Shown here in pieces: positions 43,951-52,155 of a stretch of DNA of 64,000 nucleotides (the first letter of the stretch is position 1; every line of letters starts with the position of its first letter). Both the position numbers and the translations under genes were made by a program. Location: positions 124,001-188,000 of the forward strand of contig CAWDBL010000013.1 of NCBI GenBank assembly GCA_963800505.1, given 5' to 3'. Source of the stretch: Fodinibacter sp963800505. GTDB lineage: Bacteria > Actinomycetota > Actinomycetes > Actinomycetales > Dermatophilaceae. The notes beneath the pieces were generated by a model, which saw only the letters and a list, made by a program, of their open reading frames with translations, did no database searches and was not told the origin of the DNA.

Positions 43951-44649
43951 GTGCAGCGGATGGTCGAGGCGGCGGGAATGGGCGCCTTCCTGACGGGGGT
44001 GTTGGCCGGAAGCGTGCTGGTCGGCCAGTGGGTGTGGATCGTGCTGGGAGCGGGCACGCTGCTGCTGGCCTTCGAGGGCCCGACGACTCGGCTGGCCGGC
44101 GCAGAGCCGCGCCGCTGGCCCACTCGCCGGCGCGTCGCCGGGTTCGCCGCGGTGGGGGCAGCTGTCGTCGTCCTCGCGATCGTGTCCCCTCTCTTGCCGT
44201 CCTCGACGGGCAACTGGTCCCAGCTGGGGACGTTGATGGTGCTGGCGCTCAGCTACTTCCTCGCACCCGTCGTGCGGTGGGCGTGGTCCCTCCGCCGGGT
44301 CGGCGGCGCGACGCCGTGGGCGGCCGGCGCGCAGGCCTATGCCGTGCTGTCGGTGCTGGCACGCGTCCAGTGGATGCATCGCGTCCGGTTGGCCGAGCTC
44401 GGGGGGATGTCCCTTGAGCAGTGCGACGCGTGCCTAGGAGCGTGCGCGGCGCGGGGGCTGGTCGTCCGGCCCGCCCGCCGGGGGTTCCTGACGCGGCACC
44501 CCGAGATCACGTCCGCCGGCCTCGCCCGGCTCGACGTCTGGACCATCGAGCTCACCGAGCGCGCGGCCCACGCTCAGCCGTGCACCGACTCGACCGCTCC
44601 CACCAGCCCCGACGTCAGCAGCGACAGGTCGTCGTCGGACGTCACGTAG
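43951..44649 (+). CDS. Uncharacterised membrane protein with winged-helix-like C-terminus (paralogue 3)
   Basis: A 232-residue protein beginning at GTG 43951 (ATG 43960 also possible). Four hydrophobic segments are followed by WAAGAQAYAVLSVLARVQW at about 123-141, aligning with the C-terminal block of the two paralogues. Compared with paralogue 2 the N-terminal region is shorter and the C-terminus has a Ser/Thr-rich tail. The last 76 bases run antisense into bioA, so the natural end may be earlier. Function unknown. Confidence 0.62.
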   Translation: MQRMVEAAGMGAFLTGVLAGSVLVGQWVWIVLGAGTLLLAFEGPTTRLAGAEPRRWPTRRRVAGFAAVGAAVVVLAIVSPLLPSSTGNWSQLGTLMVLALSYFLAPVVRWAWSLRRVGGATPWAAGAQAYAVLSVLARVQWMHRVRLAELGGMSLEQCDACLGACAARGLVVRPARRGFLTRHPEITSAGLARLDVWTIELTERAAHAQPCTDSTAPTSPDVSSDRSSSDVT

Positions 44650-45908
44650 GGCGGCATCGTGTAGACGAGGTCGCGGAACGGGCGCACCCACACGCCCCGC
44701 TCGATGGCCGCCGCGGTCACCTCGGCCACCCGCACCGGTTCGCGCAGCTGCACGACGCCAACGGCTCCCAGCACCCGCACCTCGCGCACCGACTTCAGGG
44801 ATGCCGCCCGTTCCAGCCCCGCGGTCAGCCCGCGTTCGATGCGGGTCACCTCCGCCTCGGTGTCGTGCGAGGCCAGCAGGTCGAGGTTCGCCGACGCGAT
44901 GGCACAGGCCAACGGGTTGCCCATGAAGGTCGGCCCGTGCATCAGCCCCCCGGCCTCTCCGGCGCTGACCCCCTCGGCCACGGCCCGGGTGCAGAGCACC
45001 GCGGCGAGCGTCAGGTAACCACCGGTCAGGGCCTTGCCGACGCACAGGATGTCCGGTGCGCTCGCTGTGCGGTTCCCCGCCCAGAGCGGCCCGGTGCGGT
45101 GGAACCCGGTGGCGATCTCGTCGTGGATCACCAGCGCCCCGTGCTCGTGCGCCAGCTCGTGCAGCACGGTCAGCACGTGGGGGCTGTAGACGTGCATCCC
45201 ACCGGCACCCTGCAGCACCGGCTCGACGATGACGGCCGCCACCGAGCCGGCGTGCGCGGCATACAACGCGCGCGTCTCACGCTCCCAGGCGACCAGCTCG
45301 GGGTCGTCGGGCGCACGGTCGAGCCCACCGGGCGGGCGGGGCGCGAAGACGTGCTCGGGCAGCACCCCGCGGAACAGCGCGTGCATCCCGCCCACCGGGT
45401 CGGTCACCGACATCGGCGAGAAGGTGTCGCCGTGGTAGCCGCCACGGACCGTGAAGAACCGGGTGCGCGGCCGCCCCGCCGCGAGGTGCCACTGCAGCGC
45501 CATCTTCATCGCGACCTCGACCGACACCGACCCCGAGTCGGCGAGGAACACCTGCTCGAGCCCGTCGGGTGCCATCTCGACCAGGCGCCGGGCCAGCCCG
45601 ATGGCGGGCTCGTGGGTCAGCCCTCCGAACATGACGTGCGACATCGAGTCGAGCTGGCGGCGCGCCGCGGCGTCGAGCTCGGGCACGGCGTACCCGTGGA
45701 TCGCGCACCACCACGACGCCATCGCGTCGACCACCTCGCGCGGCGTCCCGTCGCGGTCCTGCAACCGCAGCCGGATGCCGGACGCCGACTCCACGAGGTA
45801 GGGCTCCTGCGGCGTCAGCGCGGAGGAGTACGGGTGCCACACGTGCTCGCGGTCGAACGCGAGCAGCGCGGCGGCATCCGAGATGTTCTGGTCGGGGTCG
45901 GGAGTCAT
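44574..45908 (-). CDS. bioA: Adenosylmethionine-8-amino-7-oxononanoate aminotransferase
   Basis: A 444-residue class III PLP aminotransferase making 7,8-diaminopelargonate for biotin. HVWHPYSSAL near the N-terminus, SWWCAIHGY, GGYHGDTFSPMSVTDP, HDEIATGFHRTG and the Lys-containing LCVGKALTGGYLTLAA are BioA signatures. ATG 45908 is the natural start. It stands apart from bioF-bioD and bioB, with a palindromic repeat just upstream. Confidence 0.95.
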   Translation of the reverse strand: MTPDPDQNISDAAALLAFDREHVWHPYSSALTPQEPYLVESASGIRLRLQDRDGTPREVVDAMASWWCAIHGYAVPELDAAARRQLDSMSHVMFGGLTHEPAIGLARRLVEMAPDGLEQVFLADSGSVSVEVAMKMALQWHLAAGRPRTRFFTVRGGYHGDTFSPMSVTDPVGGMHALFRGVLPEHVFAPRPPGGLDRAPDDPELVAWERETRALYAAHAGSVAAVIVEPVLQGAGGMHVYSPHVLTVLHELAHEHGALVIHDEIATGFHRTGPLWAGNRTASAPDILCVGKALTGGYLTLAAVLCTRAVAEGVSAGEAGGLMHGPTFMGNPLACAIASANLDLLASHDTEAEVTRIERGLTAGLERAASLKSVREVRVLGAVGVVQLREPVRVAEVTAAAIERGVWVRPFRDLVYTMPPYVTSDDDLSLLTSGLVGAVESVHG

Positions 45909-45936
45909 CGCCGACCATTGTGTCCGCACGACCGCC

Positions 45937-45982
45937 GTTGGGTGCTCAGCTGGCGGCCGGGGCGACCAGCTGAGCACCCAAC
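45937..45982. repeat. 46-bp palindromic repeat, copy 1
   Basis: GTTGGGTGCTCAGCTGG at 45937-45953 is the exact reverse complement of 45966-45982, with a 12-base loop. It lies between the FMN-reductase gene and bioA, both leftward. It is the most symmetric of three 46-base copies in the window and would form a strong hairpin in RNA, so it could stop transcription into bioA. Confidence 0.85.
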
Positions 45983-45992
45983 TCGAGGGAAG

Positions 45993-46547
45993 TCAGGCGG
46001 CGGCGCGGGTGTCCTCGGCCAGACCGGCGAGGCGGTGCACCAGCGAGCGCAGCTCGGCGTCGAGCGACTCGTCCGACAGGCGGCCGTCGACGAAGGCCTG
46101 GAAGGACGAGCCGACCCCGACGGTGTCCTCGATGACGTCGGCGCCGGCGACCTTGAGCACCTTCACGCCGTCCTCGCGGGCCCACTGGGCACCTCGCGGA
46201 GCGCCGCTGGCAGCGATCACGGCAGCCGGCTTGCCGGCGATGGAGGCGGCGCCACGCGGGCGCGAGGCCCAGTCCACGGCGTTCTTGACGGCGCTGGACA
46301 GCGAGCCGTTGTACTCGGGGCTGACGAGCAGCACGGCATCCGTGTCGGCGACGGCCTCGCGCAGGTCACGGGCGACCTGGGGCAGCTCGTCGTCGTGGTC
46401 GAGGTCCTCGCTGTAGTGCGGGAGCTCGGCGAGGCGGGCGAAGACGGTGCCCTCGACGCCCGCGGGGAGGTGCGCGATGGCGGCGTCGGCGAGCTGGCGG
46501 TTGGTGGAGCCGGCGCGCAGGCTGCCGACGAGGACGAGGACGTTCAT
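45993..46547 (-). CDS. NADPH-dependent FMN reductase-like oxidoreductase
   Basis: A 184-residue flavodoxin-like protein. GSLRAGSTNRQLAD is the FMN phosphate loop and VSPEYNGSLSSAVKNAVDW the conserved second FMN segment of the NADPH-dependent FMN reductase family, which includes quinone and azo reductases. The ribosome site AGGAG precedes the start. Substrate unknown. Confidence 0.9.
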   Translation of the reverse strand: MNVLVLVGSLRAGSTNRQLADAAIAHLPAGVEGTVFARLAELPHYSEDLDHDDELPQVARDLREAVADTDAVLLVSPEYNGSLSSAVKNAVDWASRPRGAASIAGKPAAVIAASGAPRGAQWAREDGVKVLKVAGADVIEDTVGVGSSFQAFVDGRLSDESLDAELRSLVHRLAGLAEDTRAAA

Positions 46548-46645
46548 GGGGTGCTCCTTCGAGAAGGGTGCGGATGCGGATCGAACGGGGCGATCGACGC
46601 TGATCAGATGATTGAACAGTCAACTACTGCGCGTCATTCCCGACG

Positions 46646-46691
46646 GTTGGGTGCCCAGGTGGCTGTCCAGGCAGCCGTTCCAGCACCCAAC
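46646..46691. repeat. 46-bp palindromic repeat, copy 2
   Basis: A second copy of the 46-base element: both ends are conserved (GTTGGGTGC at 46646-46654 and GCACCCAAC at 46683-46691), and the interior pairs less perfectly than in copy 1. It lies between divergent genes (FMN reductase and PadR), so a simple terminator role is unlikely here. Confidence 0.8.
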
Positions 46692-46726
46692 TCGAGCAAG
46701 GGGACGACAGGGGGTTGCGCCGAGCG

Positions 46727-46785
46727 CTATTCAGCGTCACTATGTACTGGTAGTCAGTGTTGCTGAATAGCAGTGACACTGAGTA
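46727..46785. promoter_or_regulatory. Candidate PadR operator and promoter region
   Basis: CTATTCAGC at 46727-46735 and GCTGAATAG at 46762-46770 form 9-base inverted arms. Between and after them are ACTATGTACTGGTAGTCAGTG and CAGTGT/ACACTG half sites. This AT-richer patch ends about 24 bases before the PadR start and is the natural autorepression site. Confidence 0.55.
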
Positions 46786-46808
46786 GTGAGCGAAGAGGAG
46801 GTGTGGCC

Positions 46809-47138
46809 GTGGGCAAGCAGGAGACCGAGATGCTCAAGGGCACGCTCGAGGGCATCGTCCTGGCGATCCTGGCCGGCCGGTCCGCCTACGGCTACGAGAT
46901 CACGGCCGAGCTGCGCGACCGGGGCTTCACCGACATCGCCGAGGGCACCGTCTACGCCCTGCTGATCCGGGTCGAGCAGCGCGGCCTGGTCGACGTGGAG
47001 AAGGTGCCCTCCGAGAAGGGCCCGCCGCGCAAGGTCTACACGCTCAACGACAACGGTCGGGCCCAGCTCGACGACTTCTGGAGGACGTGGAGCTTCCTCC
47101 AGTCACGTATCGAACAGCTCCGAGAGGGAGGCAGCTGA
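46809..47138 (+). CDS. PadR-family transcriptional regulator (short, group 2)
   Basis: A 109-residue winged-helix repressor. MLKGTLEGIVLAILAGRSAYGYEI is the classical PadR start, and EGTVYALLIRVEQRGLV the recognition region. GTG 46809 has the ribosome site GAGGAGGT at good spacing; an upstream GTG at 46803 is too close. It begins an operon with a DUF1048 protein and an ABC exporter, which PadR proteins of this type commonly control. Confidence 0.92.
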   Translation: MGKQETEMLKGTLEGIVLAILAGRSAYGYEITAELRDRGFTDIAEGTVYALLIRVEQRGLVDVEKVPSEKGPPRKVYTLNDNGRAQLDDFWRTWSFLQSRIEQLREGGS

Positions 47139-47139
47139 G

Positions 47140-47508
47140 ATGGTCGCGAAGTGGATCGAGGCCCTGACCGGGTCGCTCGAGCAGAAGAAGCAGTACAAGA
47201 GGGACAAGGCCCGCGTCGAGGCCCTCCCCGAGCCCTACCGCAGCACGGGCAAGGCCCTCGAGCGGTACTTCATGTACTACGGCGGCATCACCGGCGGCGA
47301 CACCCTCGTGCTGATGCTGGGCGACTTCACCGACCTGTGGGAGCGGGCGGCCCTCGACGGAACCCCGGTGCGCGAGATCGTCGGCGACGACCCGGTGGAG
47401 TTCGCCGAGACGTTCGCGCAGTCCTACGCCGGCACCCGGTGGATCGACAAGGAGCGGGCGCGCCTCACGGCGGCGATCGACGCTGCGGATGCCGGGAGCC
47501 CCAGATGA
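47140..47508 (+). CDS. DUF1048 family protein
   Basis: A 122-residue helical cytoplasmic protein starting two bases after the PadR stop. SLEQKKQYKRDKARVEALPEPYR and the Tyr-rich RYFMYYGGITGGD are typical of DUF1048. The family is almost always found beside PadR regulators and its role is unknown. The stop overlaps the ATPase ATG. Confidence 0.88.
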   Translation: MVAKWIEALTGSLEQKKQYKRDKARVEALPEPYRSTGKALERYFMYYGGITGGDTLVLMLGDFTDLWERAALDGTPVREIVGDDPVEFAETFAQSYAGTRWIDKERARLTAAIDAADAGSPR

Positions 47509-48269
47509 GCACGGCGACGGTCCCGGCAATCCGGGTGCAGGGCCTGGAGAAGTCGTTCAAGGACCTGCACGTGCTGCGCGGCGTCGACTTCGACGTCGAG
47601 CCCGGCAGCATCTTCGCCCTGCTCGGCTCCAACGGCGCCGGCAAGACCACCGTCATCCGCATCCTGGCCACGCTGCTGCGCGCCGATGCCGGCCGGGCCG
47701 GCGTCAACGGCTTCGACGTGGTGTCGTCGGCGGCCGAGGTGCGCGAGTCGATCAGCCTCACCGGGCAGTTCGCGGCGGTCGACGACGTGCTCACCGGGCG
47801 CGAGAACCTGGTGCTGGTGGCCAGGCTACGACACCTGCCGGATGCCGGTCGCATCGCCGAGCGCCTGCTGGCCCGGTTCCAGCTCACGGATGCCGCCGAG
47901 CGCCGCGTGGTGACCTACTCCGGCGGCATGCGCCGCCGGCTCGACATCGCGATGAGCCTGATCGGTGACCCACCGGTGGTCTTCCTCGACGAGCCCACCA
48001 CCGGGCTCGACCCCGAGGCGCGTCTGGAGGTGTGGCAGGCCGTGCGCGACCTCGCCGCGGGCGGCACGACCGTGCTGCTCACCACGCAGTACCTCGACGA
48101 GGCCGAGCAGCTGGCCGACCGGATCGCGATCCTGCACGAGGGCCGCATCCTCGAGAACGGCACGCTGGCCGAGCTCAAGGCCCTGCTGCCGCCGGCGAAG
48201 GTCGAGTACGTCGAGAAGCAGCCGAGCCTCGAGGACGTCTTCCTGGCACTGACCAAGGAGAACCGATGA
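47505..48269 (+). CDS. Drug-type ABC transporter ATP-binding protein (DrrA-like)
   Basis: A 254-residue ATPase. Walker A GSNGAGKTTV, signature YSGGMRRRLDIAMSL and Walker B VVFLDEPTTGLDP are of the DrrA/daunorubicin-resistance type. The C-terminus ends EKQPSLEDVFLALT as usual for the family. It is coupled to its permease gene by ATGA overlap. Confidence 0.93.
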   Translation: MSTATVPAIRVQGLEKSFKDLHVLRGVDFDVEPGSIFALLGSNGAGKTTVIRILATLLRADAGRAGVNGFDVVSSAAEVRESISLTGQFAAVDDVLTGRENLVLVARLRHLPDAGRIAERLLARFQLTDAAERRVVTYSGGMRRRLDIAMSLIGDPPVVFLDEPTTGLDPEARLEVWQAVRDLAAGGTTVLLTTQYLDEAEQLADRIAILHEGRILENGTLAELKALLPPAKVEYVEKQPSLEDVFLALTKENR

Positions 48270-49030
48270 GCACCACGCACTTCGTCGGCGACACCGCCCT
48301 GCTCACCGGGCGGTCGCTGCGCCACATCACCCGCAGCCTCGACACCATCATCACCACGACGATCATGCCCATCGCCTTCCTGCTGCTCTTCGTCTTCGTC
48401 TTCGGCGGGGCGATCGAGACGGGCACCGGCGCCTACGTCGACTACCTGCTGCCCGGCATCCTCGTCATCACCGTGGCGTCGGGCGTCTCCTACACCGCCT
48501 ACCGGCTCTTCCTCGACCACAGCAGCGGCATCTTCGAGCGCTTCCACTCGATGCCGATCGCCCGGTCGTCGGTGCTCTGGGCGCACGTGATCACCTCGCT
48601 GGCCGCCATCGCCCTGTCGGTGCTGGTCGTCATCATCGCCGCCCTGGTCATGGGATTCCGTTCCGACGCAGGCCTTCTCGCATGGCTGGCGGTGACCGGC
48701 ATCCTCGCGCTGTTCACGCTCGCGCTCACCTGGCTGGCCGTCATCCCCGGCCTGACGGCGAAGTCGGTCGACGGCGCGAGCGCCTTCTCCTACCCGCTGA
48801 TCCTGCTGCCGTTCATCAGCTCGGCCTTCGTGCCCACCGCGACGATGCCCGGCCCCGTGCGGGCCTTCGCCGAGAACCAGCCGGTCACCGCCATCGTCGA
48901 CGCGATCCGCAACCTGCTGGCCGGGCAGCCGGTGGGCACCGACATCTGGGTCGCGCTGGGGTGGTGCGTCGCGCTGCTGGCCGCGGCCTACGGGTTCGCG
49001 ATGCTGGCCTACCGCCGCACGATGGCCTGA
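48266..49030 (+). CDS. ABC-2 type permease of drug exporter (DrrB-like)
   Basis: A 254-residue membrane protein with six helices. FVFGGAIETGTGAYVDYLLPG and IFERFHSMPIARSSVLWAHV are ABC-2/DrrB signatures. With the preceding ATPase it should expel a hydrophobic drug or toxin that relieves PadR repression. Its last 22 bases overlap the convergent YafY-family gene. Confidence 0.92.
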   Translation: MSTTHFVGDTALLTGRSLRHITRSLDTIITTTIMPIAFLLLFVFVFGGAIETGTGAYVDYLLPGILVITVASGVSYTAYRLFLDHSSGIFERFHSMPIARSSVLWAHVITSLAAIALSVLVVIIAALVMGFRSDAGLLAWLAVTGILALFTLALTWLAVIPGLTAKSVDGASAFSYPLILLPFISSAFVPTATMPGPVRAFAENQPVTAIVDAIRNLLAGQPVGTDIWVALGWCVALLAAAYGFAMLAYRRTMA

Positions 49031-49956
49031 CCGAGCCGGTCGGCCAGCGCCGCCACCTCGTCGTTGAGCGCGTCGGGGGAGACCACCCGGAACTCCCACG
49101 GCAGCCAGGCCAACCGCGCCGCCGCCGAGCGCAGGTCCCACGACGCGAAGCGCAGCTCGCAGCGGTCACCCACGGCCGACAGCGACCCGAGGCCGGACGG
49201 CACGGCATCGGCGACGACGTCGAGCGGGGCGTCGATGTCGACCACGACGTCGACGCCCTGCGGCCCGCGGGTCAGCCCCTCGCGCACGTGCTCGGCGGCG
49301 TCGGGCGCCTCGCGCGGCCGGAAGCTGAACGTCGACTCGCGCACCTCGCTCATCCGGTCGAGGCGGAAGCTGCGCCAGTCCTCGCGGTCGAGGTCCCAGG
49401 CGAGCAGGTACCAGCGCGAGGTGGTGGCCACCAGCCGGTAGGGCTCGGCCCGGCGGCTCGACTCCTCCCCGGATGCCGTGGCGTAGCCGAACCGCACCTC
49501 GTGGCACGCCCGCGCGGCGCGGGCGAGCAGCGCCACCACGGCGCCCTCGACGAGCAGGTCGCGGCGGCCGAGCGTGACGGTGGCCTGCGAGACCGCCTCG
49601 ACGCTCGCCCGCAGCCGGGCCGGTAGCACCTGGTCGAGCTTGCCCAGGGTGCGCATGGCCGGCTCGCCGAGCCCGGCCACCGTGCCGCCCGCCGCCAGCC
49701 GCAGCGAGACGGCCACCGCCACGGCCTCCTCGTCGTCGAGCAGCAGCGGGGGCAGGGCGGCCCCGGACCCCAGCTGGTAGCCGCCGCCCACGCCCTGGCC
49801 GGCGCGCACCGGGTAGCCCAGCGCCCGCAGCCGGTCGACGTCGCGGCGCACGGTGCGGGTGGTGACCCCGAGCCGGTCGGCGAGCTCGGGTCCGGTCCAG
49901 GTCGGGCGCGACTGGAGCAGGCCGAGCAGGCGCAGCACGCGCGAGGTCTGGGTCAT
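49009..49956 (-). CDS. YafY-family (WYL-domain) transcriptional regulator
   Basis: A 315-residue regulator. The N-terminal DeoR-like helix-turn-helix is LADRLGVTTRTVRRDVDRLRALGYPV. A WYL domain follows, with the name-giving SRWYLLAWDLDREDWRSFRLDRM, and a WCX-type C-terminal extension. WYL domains sense small ligands or nucleic acids. It diverges from the DinB-family gene, its likely target. Confidence 0.92.
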   Translation of the reverse strand: MTQTSRVLRLLGLLQSRPTWTGPELADRLGVTTRTVRRDVDRLRALGYPVRAGQGVGGGYQLGSGAALPPLLLDDEEAVAVAVSLRLAAGGTVAGLGEPAMRTLGKLDQVLPARLRASVEAVSQATVTLGRRDLLVEGAVVALLARAARACHEVRFGYATASGEESSRRAEPYRLVATTSRWYLLAWDLDREDWRSFRLDRMSEVRESTFSFRPREAPDAAEHVREGLTRGPQGVDVVVDIDAPLDVVADAVPSGLGSLSAVGDRCELRFASWDLRSAAARLAWLPWEFRVVSPDALNDEVAALADRLGQAIVRR

Positions 49957-50052
49957 GTCCGGCATCCTCCGAGCCATAGCGGACCGGAACTGTCCTCATT
50001 GTGGTCGAGGGTGGTGTCACCAGGGAAGAGCACCACCGAGGAGGAACTCGAG

Positions 50053-50625
50053 ATGTCCGGCAACGCGGCGATGACCACCGACGAGCGCGAGCTGCTCGCC
50101 AACTACGTGCAGCAGCAGCACGACGGCTTCCGGGGGGCGATCCTCGACCTCACCGACGAGCAGGCGGGGATGACGATCGCGTCCAGCGCCCTGAGCGTCG
50201 GCGGGCTGGTCAAGCACGCCGCGCAGGTGCAGGTGGGCTGGCGGCTGATGATCGAGGCCGCCCCCGAGCCGCCGACCTGGCCGGGCACCCTCGAGGAGCA
50301 GCAGGAGAACTACGAGCGGAACAACAGCTGGATCGAGGGCGACACCGTGGAGGCCGCACTGGCCGCGTTCGACGCCGAGGCCGAGCGGGTGCTGGCCGCC
50401 ATCCGGTCCGCCGACCTCGACACCCCGGTGCCGGTGCCGCAGGACGTGCCGTGGTTCCCCAAGGACGTGCCGGCCTGGTCGGTGCGCTGGGTGGCGCTGC
50501 ACCTCATCGAGGAGCTCGCCCGCCACGCCGGGCACGCCGACCTCCTCCGCGAGGCGATCGACGGCGCCACGATGTACGAGCTGATGGCCCGGCGCGAGGG
50601 GTGGGACACCAGCGCCTGGGCGTGA
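50053..50625 (+). CDS. DinB/DUF664-family protein
   Basis: A 190-residue four-helix protein of the DUF664 branch of the DinB superfamily. GLVKHAAQVQVGWR and VRWVALHLIEELARHAGHADLLRE carry the His ligands of the metal site. Such proteins are thiol-dependent S-transferases or related detoxifying enzymes in actinobacteria. Divergent from a YafY-type regulator, an arrangement common for this family. Confidence 0.88.
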   Translation: MSGNAAMTTDERELLANYVQQQHDGFRGAILDLTDEQAGMTIASSALSVGGLVKHAAQVQVGWRLMIEAAPEPPTWPGTLEEQQENYERNNSWIEGDTVEAALAAFDAEAERVLAAIRSADLDTPVPVPQDVPWFPKDVPAWSVRWVALHLIEELARHAGHADLLREAIDGATMYELMARREGWDTSAWA

Positions 50626-50637
50626 CACAGTGTTCCG

Positions 50638-50817
50638 GTGACTGGACGCGCCCTCGTGGCCACGCTCGTGGCCCTCGCCATCGCGACGGTGTCCGTCGTG
50701 GGCACGGTCGGGCTGCTCCGCGCGGACGCCGGCACCAGCTCGCAGGACCAGTGCGCCAAGCCCGTGTCGGAGCGCGTCGGCGGGTGGTTCTGCTTCGGGG
50801 AGTCCCCGGCTCCCTGA
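50638..50817 (+). CDS. Small secreted or membrane-anchored protein with two Cys
   Basis: A 59-residue frame beginning at a GTG 12 bases after the DinB gene. Codons are strongly GC3. One hydrophobic segment (ALVATLVALAIATVSVVGTV) is followed by a short outside-type tail with Cys39 and Cys51 (DQCAKPVSERVGGWFCFGES) that could form a disulfide. I do not recognise a family. Confidence 0.55.
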   Translation: MTGRALVATLVALAIATVSVVGTVGLLRADAGTSSQDQCAKPVSERVGGWFCFGESPAP

Positions 50818-50831
50818 GCTTGGTTGGGTCG

Positions 50832-51053
50832 TCAGGCCCAGGTGGGCTGCTCGACCGTCCCGTGCTGCACGCACGTGGCGGTCCACGTGCCTGGTGTCAC
50901 CTGCACCTTCATCCGGCGCCGGCAGTGCACGCAGAACCGCGGCGGCTCCAGCTCGGCGCGCTGGGCGCAGCGCCGGTGGTCGCCGGCGGCCACGGCATCC
51001 CCGCACTGCCCGCACCACTGCCCGGGGGAGGTGCGGCTCGGGACGGGCTCCAC
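50832..51053 (-). CDS. bsaP: Biotin synthase auxiliary protein BsaP
   Basis: A 73-residue Cys-rich protein immediately downstream of bioB (its start is one base from the bioB stop). The residues CGQCG, ELEPPRFCVHCRRRMKVQV and CVQHG match the small protein that actinobacterial BioB needs for full activity. Cys14, Cys17, Cys29, Cys41, Cys44 and Cys61 probably hold an Fe-S cluster or zinc. The operon position supports this strongly. Confidence 0.88.
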   Translation of the reverse strand: MEPVPSRTSPGQWCGQCGDAVAAGDHRRCAQRAELEPPRFCVHCRRRMKVQVTPGTWTATCVQHGTVEQPTWA

Positions 51054-51054
51054 G

Positions 51055-52068
51055 TCAGAACGTCTCGTTGAGCGCCTTGATCGGCATCTCGAGCTCGTCG
51101 AGCAGCGCGAGGTCCTCGCGGGGGTCGCGGCCGAGCGTGGTGAGGTAGTTGCCGACGATGACCGCGTTGATGCCGCCGAGCAGGCCGTCGCGGGTGCCGA
51201 GGTCGCCGAGGGTCAGCTCGCGGCCGCCGGCGTAGCGCAGGATGGTACGCGGCAGCGCGAGCCGGAACGCCGCGATGGTGCGCAGCGCGTCACCGGTCTC
51301 CATCGGCTCGAGGTCGCCGAACGGCGTGCCGGGGCGGGGGTTGAGGAAGTTGAGCGGCACCTCGTGCGGCTCGAGCTCGCCGAGCTGGGCGGCGAGCTCG
51401 GCGCGTTGCTCGACGGTCTCGCCCATGCCGACCAGGCCGCCGCAGCACAGCTCCATGCCCGACTCCTTGACCATCAGGCAGGTGTCCCAGCGCTCGTCGA
51501 AGGAGTGCGTGGTGACGACGTTCGGGAAGTAGGAGCGCCCGGCCTCGAGGTTGTGGTTGTAGCGGTGCACGCCCATGTCGACGAGGTCGGCCACCTGCTC
51601 GCGGCTCAGCATGCCCAGCGACGCGGCGACGTTGATGTCGACCGCGGCCCGGATGGCGGCCACGCCCTCGCGCATCTGCTCCATGAGCTTGTCGTCGGGG
51701 CCGCGCACGGCCGCGACGATGCAGAACTCGCTGGCCCCGGTGGCCGCGGTCTGCTTCGCGGCGCGCACCAGCTCGGGCACGTTGAGCCACACCGAGCGCA
51801 CCGGGCTGGTGAACTGCCCGGACTGCGAGCAGAAGTGGCAGTCCTCGGGGCAGCCGCCGGTCTTGAGCGACACGATGCCCTCGACCTCGACGCTCGGGCC
51901 CTGGTACTTCATCCGCACCTCGTGGGCGAGCGCCAGCAGGTCCTGCAGCCGGTCGTCGCCCGTGCGCATCACCTCGACGATCTGCGGGTGCGTCAGCGGT
52001 ACCCCGCGCTCGAGCACCTGCTCGCGCGCGACCTCGAGGATGTCCGTTCCGGTCAGCTGTGCCGTCAT
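51055..52068 (-). CDS. bioB: Biotin synthase
   Basis: A 337-residue radical-SAM enzyme inserting sulfur into dethiobiotin. The SAM cluster motif CPEDCHFC (C-x3-C-x2-C) is intact, with GGCPEDC and later MGVHRYNHNLEAGRSYF and GGRELTLGDLG as BioB marks. It is followed directly by bsaP. Other biotin genes lie 5 to 17 kb away on the same strand. Confidence 0.96.
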   Translation of the reverse strand: MTAQLTGTDILEVAREQVLERGVPLTHPQIVEVMRTGDDRLQDLLALAHEVRMKYQGPSVEVEGIVSLKTGGCPEDCHFCSQSGQFTSPVRSVWLNVPELVRAAKQTAATGASEFCIVAAVRGPDDKLMEQMREGVAAIRAAVDINVAASLGMLSREQVADLVDMGVHRYNHNLEAGRSYFPNVVTTHSFDERWDTCLMVKESGMELCCGGLVGMGETVEQRAELAAQLGELEPHEVPLNFLNPRPGTPFGDLEPMETGDALRTIAAFRLALPRTILRYAGGRELTLGDLGTRDGLLGGINAVIVGNYLTTLGRDPREDLALLDELEMPIKALNETF

Positions 52069-52155
52069 GCCCCTGATTGTTGCCTATGCCGTCCAGTCGA
52101 CCGAGGCGGCACCGTACGCCGGACCGTCGGCTCGACGGCTCCCTAGACTGCGCGC

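Noticed and set aside
45937..45982. Only a transcription terminator
   Set aside because: The same 46-base element lies between divergent genes at 46646-46691, where a terminator has no purpose, so a dispersed repeat is preferred.
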